Source: Streptomyces noursei ATCC 11455
GTDB taxonomy: Bacteria > Actinomycetota > Actinomycetes > Streptomycetales > Streptomycetaceae
DNA: 64,000 nt
Reading direction: 5' to 3'
NCBI RefSeq assembly: GCF_001704275.1
Contig: NZ_CP011533.1
Span: 6,324,001-6,388,000 of the forward strand
Shown here: positions 41,097 to 49,281 of the stretch, piece after piece
How the letters are laid out: each line of letters begins with the position of its first letter
Position numbering within the stretch: the stretch's first letter is position 1
The notes under the pieces: model-generated
Seen by the model: the letters and a program-made list of their open reading frames with translations, nothing else
The model's database searches: none
What the model was told of the DNA's origin: nothing
Position numbers and translations under genes: made by a program

Positions 41097-42713
41097 ATGT
41101 CGTTTACTGCGTATACCTCCACGGTGCCGGGTGCGCCCGTGCCGAAGGCGGGCCGCCGGGAGTGGATCGCCCTGGTCGTCCTCCTGCTGCCCTGTCTGCT
41201 CGTCTCGATGGACGTCTCGGTCCTCTATTTCGCCGTGCCGTTCCTGTCGGCCCAACTGGAGCCCAGCGCCGTCCAACAGCTGTGGATCCTCGACGTCTAC
41301 GGCTTCGTCCTCGCCGGCCTGCTGATCACCATGGGTGCGCTCGGCGACCGCATCGGCCGCCGCCGGCTGCTGCTGACCGGCGCCGTGCTCTTCGGCCTCG
41401 CCTCCTGCCTGGCCGCATACGCGCAGAGTGCCGAAATGCTCATCGCCGCACGGGCGTTGCTCGGCGTCGGCGGCGCCACCCTGATGCCGTCCACCCTCGC
41501 CATGATCCGCAACCTCTTCCCCGACGAGCGGCAGCGCGGCAAGGCCGTCGCCATCTGGTCGGCGGCGGTGACCGGCGGCATCGCCATCGGCCCGGTGCTC
41601 AGCGGGGCGCTGCTGGAGCACTTCTGGTGGGGCTCGGTCTTCCTGGTCAACACCCCCGCGATGGCACTGCTGCTGATCTGCGGCCCGCTGCTGCTCCCGG
41701 AGTTCAAGAACCCCGCCGCCGGCCGCTTCGACCTCCTGGGGTCGGTGCTCTCCCTGGCGGCGATGCTGCCGGTCGTCTACGGCGTCAAGGAGATCGCCCG
41801 GAACGGCGTGGCCGTGCTGCCGGTCGCCGCCCTGGTCGTCGGCGTGCTGGCGGCCGCGGCCTTCGTCCTGCGGCAGCGCACCGCCCGCCATCCGATGCTC
41901 GACCTGGAGCTCCTGCGGCACCGTGGGTTCAGCGGCTCGGTCCTGATGAACCTGCTGGCGATGTTCACGGTCGTCGGCTGTGCCGTGTTCTTGACCCAGT
42001 ACCTCCAGACCATACGGGGCATGAGCCCGTTGCGGGCCGCGCTGTGGCACATGGTGCCGTCCCTCGCCGTCGGCGCGATCGCGCCGCTGTCCGCCGCGCT
42101 CGCCCGGCGCCTGGACCGCGCCTACCTGGTCGCCGCCGGCTTCGTCCTCGCGGCCGGCGGCTTCCTCTGGCTGTCCCGGCTGGAGGCGTCCTCGCCGCTG
42201 TGGTTCGTCCTGGGCGGCGCCGCGGTCTACGCCAGCGGTCTGGTGGCGGTGATGTCGCTCGGCAACGAACTGGCCCTCGGCGCCGCCCCGCCCGAGCGCG
42301 CCGGTTCCGCCTCGGCGGTCCTGGAGTCGGGCACCGAACTGGGCGGCGCCCTGGGCATGGCGATCCTCGGCACCATCGGGAGCGCGGTCTACGGCGACGA
42401 CATCGAGGGCGCGCTGCCCGCCGGCCTCCCGAAGGGGGCCGCCGACGCGGCACACGAGACCCTGGCCGGCGCCCTGGAGGTCGCCGCCCACCTCCCGGAC
42501 CGGGTCGGCCATGCCCTGGTGTCCGCCGCCCGGGACGCCTTCATGCACGGGCTGCACGCCGCCGCCCTGTGCGCCGCGGGCGTGATGGCCGCGGCCGCGG
42601 TCCTGGCGGTGGTGCTGCTGCGCGGTCTGCGCACGCCGACGGACGAGGGCGGGGAGACGGGTACGGCGGCGGACGGCACCCACCGGGCCGCCGCACCCGC
42701 CGCCGTCAACTGA
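41097..42713 (+). CDS. MFS drug exporter, DHA2 (14-helix) family
   Basis: A 538-residue inner-membrane antiporter with about 14 hydrophobic segments. It shows family motif A (GALGDRIGRRRLLLTGA), the motif D/C-like LLVSMDVSVLYFAVPFLSAQL and GIAIGPVLSGALL. This is the SmvA/QacA type that expels lipophilic cations and antibiotics. ATG 41097 is used, since upstream in-frame sequence contains the promoter. It is controlled by the divergent GntR-TetR protein. Its stop is 2 bp from the stop of the convergent DsbA-like gene. Confidence 0.88.
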   Translation: MSFTAYTSTVPGAPVPKAGRREWIALVVLLLPCLLVSMDVSVLYFAVPFLSAQLEPSAVQQLWILDVYGFVLAGLLITMGALGDRIGRRRLLLTGAVLFGLASCLAAYAQSAEMLIAARALLGVGGATLMPSTLAMIRNLFPDERQRGKAVAIWSAAVTGGIAIGPVLSGALLEHFWWGSVFLVNTPAMALLLICGPLLLPEFKNPAAGRFDLLGSVLSLAAMLPVVYGVKEIARNGVAVLPVAALVVGVLAAAAFVLRQRTARHPMLDLELLRHRGFSGSVLMNLLAMFTVVGCAVFLTQYLQTIRGMSPLRAALWHMVPSLAVGAIAPLSAALARRLDRAYLVAAGFVLAAGGFLWLSRLEASSPLWFVLGGAAVYASGLVAVMSLGNELALGAAPPERAGSASAVLESGTELGGALGMAILGTIGSAVYGDDIEGALPAGLPKGAADAAHETLAGALEVAAHLPDRVGHALVSAARDAFMHGLHAAALCAAGVMAAAAVLAVVLLRGLRTPTDEGGETGTAADGTHRAAAPAAVN

Positions 42714-42715
42714 CG

Positions 42716-43339
42716 TCAGCTGAAGTCGAATTCCCCGGTACGGGTCCGCTTGAGCTCGAAGAACCGGTCGTAGCCGGCGAGCAGGCGGACCCCGTCGAAG
42801 ATCCGCACCGCGTCCTCGCCCCGGGGGATCGCCATCAGGACGGGGCCGAAGAACGCCACCCCGTCGATGTGGATCGTGGGCGTGCCGACGTCCTCGCCGA
42901 CCGGGTCCATGCCCTCGTGGTGGCTCTTGCGCAGCGCGTCGTCGTAGGTGTCCTGCTCGGCGGCGCGGGCCAGCTCGGTGGGCAGCCCGACCTCGGCGAG
43001 CGCCTCCTCGATGACGGCCGCGGTGTCCTCCCGGCCCTCCTTGTGGATCCGGGTGCCGAGCGCGGTGTACAGGTCGCGCAGCACCTCTTCCCCGTGCTCC
43101 TGGGCGGCGGCGATGCACACCCGCACCGGGCCCCAGCCGGCGTCCAGCAGTTCGCGGTACTTCTCGGGGAGGTCCTCGCGGCCCTCGTTGAGCACGGACA
43201 GGCTCATCACCCGGAACCGCAGGTCGATGTCCCGGAGGCTCTCCACCTCCAGGATCCAGCGGGAGGTGATCCAGGCGAACGGGCAGATGGGGTCGAAGTA
43301 GAAGTCGACGGTGGGGCGGCTGGGGTTCTGGTGCGTCAT
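42716..43339 (-). CDS. DsbA-family mycothiol-dependent nitroreductase-like protein
   Basis: A 207-residue thioredoxin-fold protein with helical insertion. The active site is [13 protein letters not shown] (C19), keeping only the N-terminal cysteine of the CPWC motif found in mycobacterial Rv2466c. [18 protein letters not shown] contains the cis-proline. Members use mycothiol to reduce nitro compounds or oxidised thiols in the cytoplasm. There is no signal peptide. With one cysteine it would need a glutaredoxin-like monothiol mechanism. Confidence 0.75.
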   Translation of the reverse strand: MTHQNPSRPTVDFYFDPICPFAWITSRWILEVESLRDIDLRFRVMSLSVLNEGREDLPEKYRELLDAGWGPVRVCIAAAQEHGEEVLRDLYTALGTRIHKEGREDTAAVIEEALAEVGLPTELARAAEQDTYDDALRKSHHEGMDPVGEDVGTPTIHIDGVAFFGPVLMAIPRGEDAVRIFDGVRLLAGYDRFFELKRTRTGEFDFS

Positions 43340-43499
43340 GCGGTCCAGGTTAAGGCGTCACCGGCCCGTCCATCTGGGACACTCGGCCGCGCTGTGCCTG
43401 GGCCAATTCGGTCATCCGCCGCGGGCGCCGGCCGGTGCCGCGCGCACTCCGCAGGCGCCGTTCCCCGGCCCCGCCCGCCCCTCGACCCGGGACGGCTCC

Positions 43500-43988
43500 T
43501 CACCCCTCGCTTCGGCGGCGCTCCCCGGCTTCCCGACCCGTCCCGGGCGCCTCCGGCACTTCCGGTTCGACGCCCAGCATCCGCTGGAGCAGCTGCTTGA
43601 GCAGGGTGCGCTCGGCGACCGTCAACCGGCCGAGCGGCTGGCGGGCGAAGTCCAGCGACGTGCGCAGCCGGTCGGCCGTCGCTCGGCCCTCGTCGGTGGG
43701 GACGGCCAGCTTGACCCGGCGGTCGGTCGGGTCGGGGCGGCGCTCCACCAGGCCGCGGGACTCCAGGCGGTCCACGATGCCGGTGACGTTGGACGGCTCG
43801 CACTTCAGGCACTGCGCGAGCTTGCGCATCGGCATCGGCTCCATCGCCAGCAGGCGCAGCAGCCGGGCCTGGGCACCCGTGAGGGAGTGCTCGGCCGCGG
43901 CGCGCTCGTACTCCTCGTGGTAGCGGGCGACGACGGTGCCGATGAGGTCGACCACCTCGACGGTCAGAGGGTCTGGGCGCGCTGTCAT
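43500..43988 (-). CDS. MarR-family transcriptional regulator
   Basis: A 162-residue winged-helix regulator: LTGAQARLLRLLAMEPMPMRKLAQCL, then recognition helix CEPSNVTGIVDRLESRGLVERR, then wing DPTDRRVKLAVPTDEG. A lone cysteine in QCLKCEPSN could serve redox sensing, but this is not established. ATG 43988 is preferred over an in-frame ATG at 44006, as the former starts the usual MTARPDPL. It is divergent from an oxidoreductase and should bind the inverted repeats between them. Confidence 0.85.
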   Translation of the reverse strand: MTARPDPLTVEVVDLIGTVVARYHEEYERAAAEHSLTGAQARLLRLLAMEPMPMRKLAQCLKCEPSNVTGIVDRLESRGLVERRPDPTDRRVKLAVPTDEGRATADRLRTSLDFARQPLGRLTVAERTLLKQLLQRMLGVEPEVPEAPGTGREAGERRRSEG

Positions 43989-44010
43989 ACACACCAGGAT
44001 ACCCAATTGC

Positions 44011-44056
44011 TTGACAGTATGAAATATTCAGGTGCATTATTGTTTCAGTAACTGAA
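44011..44056 (+). promoter_or_regulatory. Promoter and MarR-type operator of the oxidoreductase gene
   Basis: TTGACA (44011-44016), 18 bases, CATTAT (44035-44040) is a strong promoter. A perfect inverted repeat TTCAGT-A-ACTGAA (44044-44056) lies just after the -10, and TGAA-ATA-TTCA (44020-44030) lies between -35 and -10. Both are well placed for repression by the divergent MarR protein. Confidence 0.75.
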
Positions 44057-44076
44057 GCATTTGGAGGTTCACGCTC

Positions 44077-45099
44077 ATGTCCGCACCGCTGCCGACGACC
44101 AGTCGCGAATGGCACCTCGTCGCCCGCCCGGAGGGCTGGCCCACCCCCGACGACTTCGCGCTGCGCGAGGCCGCGCTGCCCGAGCTCGCCGACGGCCAGA
44201 TCCTCGTCAAGAACCTCCACTTCTCCGTCGACCCGTACATGCGCGGCCGGATGAACGACGTGAAGTCCTACGTCCCGCCCTTCCAGCTGGACCAGCCGAT
44301 GGACGGCGGCGCGGTCGGCGAGATCCTCGCCTCGCGTGCCGAGGGCTTCGCCGTCGGCGACCACGTCCTGCACGGCCTCGGCTGGCGCTCGCACGCCGTC
44401 CTCGGCGCCGACCGGGTCGCGAAGGTGGACGCCTCGCTCGCCCCGCTCACCGCCTACCTCGGCGTCCTCGGCATGCCGGGCCTGACCGCGTACGCGGGCC
44501 TGCTGGCGGTCGCCGAGTTCAAGGAGGGCGACGCCGTCTTCGTCTCCGGCGCGGCCGGTGCGGTGGGCAGCCAGGTCGGGCAGATCGCCCGCCTCAAGGG
44601 CGCCTCCCGGGTCATCGGCTCCGCCGGCTCCGACGAGAAGGTCCGCCTGCTCACCGAGGAGTACGGCTTCGACGCCGCCTTCAACTACAAGAACGGCGAC
44701 GTCACCGAGCAGCTCAAGGCCGCCGCCCCCGACGGCATCGACGTCTACTTCGACAACGTCGGCGGCGACCACCTCGAAGCCGCCATCAGCACGCTCAACG
44801 TCCATGGCCGGGCGGCCATTTGCGGCATGATCTCGATGTACAACGCCACCGAGCCGAGCCCCGCCCCGCGCAATCTGGCCCTGGTGATCGGCAAGCGCCT
44901 CCGGCTGGAGGGCCTGCTGGTGAGCGACCACCAGGCGCTCCAGCCGCAGTTCGTCGAGGAGGTCTCCGGCTGGATCCGTTCCGGTGAGCTGAAGTACTCC
45001 GAGACCAAGGTCTCCGGCATCGAGAACGGCGTCGAGGCGTTCCTCGGCATGCTCCGCGGCGCCAACACCGGGAAGATGATCGTGAGCCTGGCGGACTGA
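44077..45099 (+). CDS. NADP-dependent oxidoreductase, CurA/leukotriene-B4-dehydrogenase type
   Basis: A 340-residue zinc-independent MDR reductase that saturates alpha,beta-unsaturated ketones or aldehydes with NADPH. It has SVDPYMRGRMN, the nucleotide fold VFVSGAAGAVGSQVGQIARLKG, and IDVYFDNVGGDHLEAA with RAAICGMISMYN. ATG 44077 follows TTGGAGG. Regulation by the divergent MarR suggests induction by electrophiles. Confidence 0.88.
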   Translation: MSAPLPTTSREWHLVARPEGWPTPDDFALREAALPELADGQILVKNLHFSVDPYMRGRMNDVKSYVPPFQLDQPMDGGAVGEILASRAEGFAVGDHVLHGLGWRSHAVLGADRVAKVDASLAPLTAYLGVLGMPGLTAYAGLLAVAEFKEGDAVFVSGAAGAVGSQVGQIARLKGASRVIGSAGSDEKVRLLTEEYGFDAAFNYKNGDVTEQLKAAAPDGIDVYFDNVGGDHLEAAISTLNVHGRAAICGMISMYNATEPSPAPRNLALVIGKRLRLEGLLVSDHQALQPQFVEEVSGWIRSGELKYSETKVSGIENGVEAFLGMLRGANTGKMIVSLAD

Positions 45100-45111
45100 G
45101 GCCCGGACCGC

Positions 45112-45123
45112 GGGGGGGGGGGG
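45112..45123. repeat. G12 homopolymer
   Basis: Twelve consecutive G residues follow the oxidoreductase gene. Such runs are error-prone both in vivo and in sequencing. Confidence 0.9.
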
Positions 45124-45255
45124 AGCGGGGTGGCCGGCCGGCGCGTCCGCGGCCGGACCCCGGACCCCGGGCACCGGGCCTCGGCTCGGTGCCCGGTGGG
45201 CCGCCCCGCCCCCACGGGCGCCCGCCCACCGGCCCGTGGCCGTGGTGTCGCGCCC

Positions 45256-45719
45256 ATGAACAACCGGCAGCGCAAGAAGCTCGCCAACCGCCTTGTCGCG
45301 GCAGCGGCGTTGCGGGGGGCCGCCCGGTGGCGGCGCCGCTGCGGGCCGGAGCCGATCCGGCGGTGGCCGACGCCGACGGCACCACCCCGCTGTACGCGGC
45401 GTCCGTGCACGGTGCCGCCGACACCGTCCGCGTGCTGCCGGCGGCGGGTGCGCCGCCCGACGCCGAGAGCGGACACGGCAGCGAGGGCACGCCGCTGTGC
45501 GCCGCGTCCTGCGGGGGTCGTACGGCGGCGGTGCGCGAACTCCTCGCGCACGGCGCCGATCCCCGGCTCCGCGAGGACCACGGCACGGGCCTCGCACCGC
45601 TGGACCGGGCGCCGGCCGGTCCGCACCCGGAAACGGCCGCCCTGCTCCGGGCGGCCGGCGCCGTTCCCACCCGGGCTCCGTCCGGCCCGGTCGCCGCGAC
45701 GGAGGTCTCCGCAGTGTGA
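45256..45719 (+). pseudogene. Ankyrin-repeat protein with an apparent one-base frameshift
   Basis: From ATG 45256 the frame reads MNNRQRKKLANRLVAAAALRG, a normal start of small Streptomyces ankyrin proteins, then loses sense after a G6 run at 45314-45319. Ankyrin sequence continues in the frame one base earlier: RAGADPAVADADGTTPLYAA, AGAPPDAESGHGSEGTPLCAA, LLAHGADPRLREDHGTGLAPLD, to a stop at 45719. The join needs one missing base near 45320. About three ankyrin repeats and roughly 154 residues would result. It may be a true pseudogene or a sequence error. Confidence 0.7.
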
Positions 45720-45817
45720 GACTCGCCTCCCGCCCTGGTGCCCCGGCCCGTTAGGCTCGGCGGCAAGCCGTCGCGATGCGTGGGCGCGAGTCGCGGCGAA
45801 CCACAGGAGGATTCGGT

Positions 45818-46246
45818 ATGTCCATCCAGACCGTCGACGTCGTCTACACCGCCGTCGCCACCGCCGAGAACGGCCGCGACGGCCGCGTCGCCAGCGACGA
45901 CGGCAAGCTCGACGTCGTCGTCAACCCGCCCAAGGAGCAGGGCGGCAGCGGCGCCGGCACCAACCCGGAGCAGCTCTTCGCGGCGGGTTACAGCGCCTGC
46001 TTCCAGGGCGCGCTCAGCGTCGTCGCCCGTCGGGAGAACGCCGACGTCACCGGCTCCCGGGTGACCGCCAAGGTCGGCATCGGCAAGACCCCGGACGGCG
46101 CCTTCGGCCTCGCGGTCGAGATCATCGCGTCGATCCCCACCGTCGACGCGGCCACCGCCAAGGAGCTCGTGGAGAAGGCGCACCAGGTGTGCCCGTACTC
46201 CCACGCCACCCGCGGCAACATCGAGGTCACGCTGACCGTCGCCTGA
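45818..46246 (+). CDS. ohr: Organic hydroperoxide resistance protein (Ohr/OsmC family)
   Basis: A 142-residue thiol peroxidase that reduces organic hydroperoxides. The catalytic pair is C61 (GYSACFQGAL) and C125 (VCPYSHATRGN). NPEQLFAAGYSACF is the Ohr subfamily signature. ATG 45818 has AGGAGG 7 bases upstream. No OhrR gene is adjacent. The nearest MarR-type gene is 2 kb away and faces another target. Confidence 0.93.
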   Translation: MSIQTVDVVYTAVATAENGRDGRVASDDGKLDVVVNPPKEQGGSGAGTNPEQLFAAGYSACFQGALSVVARRENADVTGSRVTAKVGIGKTPDGAFGLAVEIIASIPTVDAATAKELVEKAHQVCPYSHATRGNIEVTLTVA

Positions 46247-46310
46247 CCCGGCCGACGCGGCCGGAGGAACCGGGGCGGCCTGACGGGCCGCGCCCGGCAC
46301 CGGGCAACCG

Positions 46311-46340
46311 AGGGCCGCATCCCACCCGGGGTGCGGCCCT
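46311..46340 (+). terminator. Terminator after ohr
   Basis: AGGGCCGCATCCC pairs with GGGGTGCGGCCCT around a 4-base loop (13-bp stem, one T-G pair). Confidence 0.7.
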
Positions 46341-46431
46341 CCGCCGTTCCCCCGCCACCGGCAGCGGTCCAGCCCGGCGCCCGCTGTGACGCAGGCAACA
46401 TTCTTGCGCAGAGCCTTGACGCATCACCCGT

Positions 46432-46475
46432 GTAATCGATTTCGTAGCCCTCGCGCGGCACACGTAATCGATTAC
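46432..46475. promoter_or_regulatory. Two LacI-type operators upstream of the sugar operon
   Basis: GTAATCGATTTC (46432-46443) and the perfect palindrome GTAATCGATTAC (46464-46475) have centres 32 bp apart, three helical turns. A TTGACG at 46416-46421 could be the -35, putting the first operator over the -10 region. The TAATCGATTA core with central CG is the classical LacI/PurR-family site. Confidence 0.8.
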
Positions 46476-46499
46476 ACGAGGCAGGGTGGCAACGGAGCC

Positions 46500-47501
46500 A
46501 TGGCGAACATCAAGGATGTGGCGGAGCGGGCGGGGGTCTCCGTCGCCACCGTCTCCCGGGTCCTCAACGGCAACAGCCCGGTCGCCGAGACCCGCGAACG
46601 GGTCCTCGCCGCCGTACGGGAACTGGGCTACCGCCCCAACAGCGTCGCCCGCGCCCTGCGCACCGCCCGGACCGGCGCGCTCGGCCTGGTGATCAGCGAC
46701 CTCACCAACCCGTTCTTCACCGAGCTGGCCGACGCCGTCGAGGACGCCGCCCGCGGCCTCGGCTACAGCCTCGTCATCGGCAACGCCGGCGAACGCCCCG
46801 CCCAGCAGGACGACTACATCCGCACCCTGCTCGACCGCCGGATCGACGGCCTGGTGGTCAGCTCGGCCGGCACCGGCTCGGCGATGCTCCGCGAGGTCGT
46901 CGCCTCCGGCACCCCGCTCGTCCTGCTGGACCGCGCCGTCCCCGGCATCGACGCGCCCTGCGTCCGCGCCGACGGCCGGGCCGCGCTCACCGACCTCGCC
47001 GCCCACCTCGCCGCGCTCGGCCGCCGCCGCCCCGCGATCATCGTCGCCCCGGCCGGCACCCCCACCGGCGACGAACGCCTGGAACTCTTCCGCGACGCCC
47101 TTGCCGACCACGGCATCGCGCTCCCCGACGAGCGGGTCGGCGCCACCCCCGACCTCCAACCCAGCGGCGGACGCCGGATGATGAGCGACTTCCTGGACCT
47201 CCCCGAACCGCCGGACGCCGTGCTGGCCACCGACAACCTGATGGCGCTCGGCGCGATGGACGAACTCCGCGCCCGCGGCCTGCGGGTCCCCGACGACATG
47301 GCGCTGGTGGTCTACGACGACGTGCCGTGGTTCGCGCACACCGACCCGCCGCTGACCGCCATCTCCCAGCCCACCCGCGACCTCGGGCGGGCCGCCGTGC
47401 GGACCCTGCTGGAGCGGATCGAGGGCCGCCCCGCCGCATCCGTGCTGCTGCCCGCCCGGTTGGTGCCGCGCCGCTCCTGCGGCGAGGCGCCGGCCCGCTG
47501 A
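46500..47501 (+). CDS. LacI-family transcriptional repressor of the ribose-type operon
   Basis: A 333-residue repressor with the HTH IKDVAERAGVSVATVSRVLNG and a hinge helix at the N-terminus. The periplasmic-binding-like ligand domain (ALGLVISDLTNPFFTELAD, VLATDNLMALGAMDELRARG) follows. ATG 46500 lies 25 bp after the second operator, so it should repress itself and the downstream ABC genes (142 bp away). The sugar ligand is inferred to be ribose or a related pentose from the genes it precedes. Confidence 0.9.
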   Translation: MANIKDVAERAGVSVATVSRVLNGNSPVAETRERVLAAVRELGYRPNSVARALRTARTGALGLVISDLTNPFFTELADAVEDAARGLGYSLVIGNAGERPAQQDDYIRTLLDRRIDGLVVSSAGTGSAMLREVVASGTPLVLLDRAVPGIDAPCVRADGRAALTDLAAHLAALGRRRPAIIVAPAGTPTGDERLELFRDALADHGIALPDERVGATPDLQPSGGRRMMSDFLDLPEPPDAVLATDNLMALGAMDELRARGLRVPDDMALVVYDDVPWFAHTDPPLTAISQPTRDLGRAAVRTLLERIEGRPAASVLLPARLVPRRSCGEAPAR

Positions 47502-47643
47502 CCGCACCCGCCCGCCGCACCGGCCCCGCGCCCGGACCGGCCCGATCCGCCCCGCCCGGCCCGCCCGTCGGGACCCGGCGCGGGCGCACCGCCCGCAGAC
47601 CACCCGCCAGCCGAGGAAGACACCGAGGAGAGAGGGGCAGCGC

Positions 47644-49281
47644 ATGACCGGCGTCAACGACGACGTACCGGACGGCCGCGAACTGCTGCGCGTCGAGGGG
47701 GTGACCAAGGCGTTCCCCGGCGTCCGTGCGCTGGACGGCGTCGATCTGAGCCTGCGCGCCGGCGAGGTGCACGTGCTGCTCGGCGAGAACGGCGCGGGCA
47801 AGAGCACCCTGATCAAGATGCTCTCCGGCGCCCACCGCCCGGACGCCGGCCGCATCCTCGTCCGCGGCGGCCCGGCCGGTGCGCCCGACGGGCTCCGCGA
47901 GGTGCAGATCCGCTCCGCGCAGGACGCCGAACGGCTCGGCATCGCCACCATCTACCAGGAGTTCAACCTCGTCCCCGGGCTGACCGTCGCCGAGAACATC
48001 TTCCTGGGCCGCCAACCTCGTACCGCGCTCGGCCTGATCGACCGGAAGACCATGCGCGCCCGCGCCGCCGACCTGCTGCGCCGGGTGCGCCTCGACGTCT
48101 CCCCGAACACCCCGGTCGCCGAACTCGGCATCGCCCGGCTCCAGATGGTGGAGATCGCCAAGGCGCTCAGCCTGGACGCCCGCGTGCTGATCATGGACGA
48201 GCCGACCGCGGTGCTCACCTCCGAAGAGGTGGAGACCCTCTTCGGCATCGTCCGCGAACTGCGCGAAGCCGGCGTCGGCATCATCTTCATCACCCACCAC
48301 CTCGACGAGATCGGCGCCCTCGGCGACCGGGTCACCGTGCTGCGCGACGGCCGCTCGGTCGACGAGGTGCCCGCCGGCACCGGCGAGGACGCGCTGATCC
48401 GGCTGATGGTCGGCCGGGACATCGCCGAGCAGTACCCCCGCCGCCGCCCCGACGAGCCGGGCGCGCCGCTGCTGCGCGTACGGGGCCTGACCCGGCACGG
48501 CGCCAAGGGCACCGGCGGCGGCGCGGCCCGGCCGGTCTTCGAGGGCATCGACTTCGACGTCCGGGCCGGCGAGGTGGTGGGCCTGGCCGGACTGGTCGGC
48601 GCCGGCCGCACCGAGGTCGCCCGGGCGGTCTTCGGCGTGGACCGCTACGACGCCGGCACCGTCGAGGTGGCCGGCGAGCGGCTGGCCAGCGGCGACGTCC
48701 GGGCCGCGATGCGGGCCGGGCTGGGGCTGGTGCCCGAGGACCGCAAGGGCCAGGGCCTGGTCCTGGACGCCTCGCTCCAGGACAACCTGACGCTGGCCCG
48801 GCTCGACCGGGACACCCGCGGCGGGCTGGTCGACCGGCGCGGCCAGCGGCGCGAAGCGGCCGACGTCGCCGGGCGGTTGAAGGTCCGGATGAGCGGTCTG
48901 GGGCAGCACGCCCGCACCCTCTCCGGCGGCAACCAGCAGAAGATCGTCATCGGCAAGTGGCTGCTGGCGAAGACCCGGCTGCTGATCCTGGACGAACCGA
49001 CGCGCGGCATCGACGTCGGCGCCAAGGTCGAGATCTACCAGCTCGTCAACGAGCTGACGGCCGCCGGCTGCGGGGTGCTGATGATCTCCAGCGATCTGCC
49101 CGAGGTGCTCGGCATGAGCGACCGGGTGCTGGTGATGGCACAGGGCCGGCTGACCGGCGAACTGCCGGCCGGGCAGGCCACCCAGGACGCCGTGATGGAG
49201 CTGGCGCTGCGGTCCCCGCACGCCGCCTCCGACGGCACGCACACCGACGAGAGCGCGATGGAGGGCTCCGATGTCCGCTGA
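47644..49281 (+). CDS. rbsA: Sugar ABC transporter ATPase (two nucleotide-binding domains), RbsA type
   Basis: A 545-residue protein of two fused ABC domains. The first has Walker A GENGAGKST and Walker B LIMDEPTAVL. The second has the degenerate GLVGAGRTE loop normal for RbsA/MglA, the signature LSGGNQQK and LLILDEPTRGIDVGA. It energises monosaccharide import. ATG 47644 follows GAGGAGAGAGGGG. It overlaps the permease gene by 11 bp. An extra His/Gly insert (RHGAKGTGGGAARP) precedes the second domain. Confidence 0.92.
   Translation: MTGVNDDVPDGRELLRVEGVTKAFPGVRALDGVDLSLRAGEVHVLLGENGAGKSTLIKMLSGAHRPDAGRILVRGGPAGAPDGLREVQIRSAQDAERLGIATIYQEFNLVPGLTVAENIFLGRQPRTALGLIDRKTMRARAADLLRRVRLDVSPNTPVAELGIARLQMVEIAKALSLDARVLIMDEPTAVLTSEEVETLFGIVRELREAGVGIIFITHHLDEIGALGDRVTVLRDGRSVDEVPAGTGEDALIRLMVGRDIAEQYPRRRPDEPGAPLLRVRGLTRHGAKGTGGGAARPVFEGIDFDVRAGEVVGLAGLVGAGRTEVARAVFGVDRYDAGTVEVAGERLASGDVRAAMRAGLGLVPEDRKGQGLVLDASLQDNLTLARLDRDTRGGLVDRRGQRREAADVAGRLKVRMSGLGQHARTLSGGNQQKIVIGKWLLAKTRLLILDEPTRGIDVGAKVEIYQLVNELTAAGCGVLMISSDLPEVLGMSDRVLVMAQGRLTGELPAGQATQDAVMELALRSPHAASDGTHTDESAMEGSDVR

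Noticed and set aside
42716..43339. The DsbA-like protein as a secreted disulfide oxidase
   Set aside because: No signal peptide or membrane anchor, and only one active-site cysteine. A cytoplasmic mycothiol-linked role fits better.
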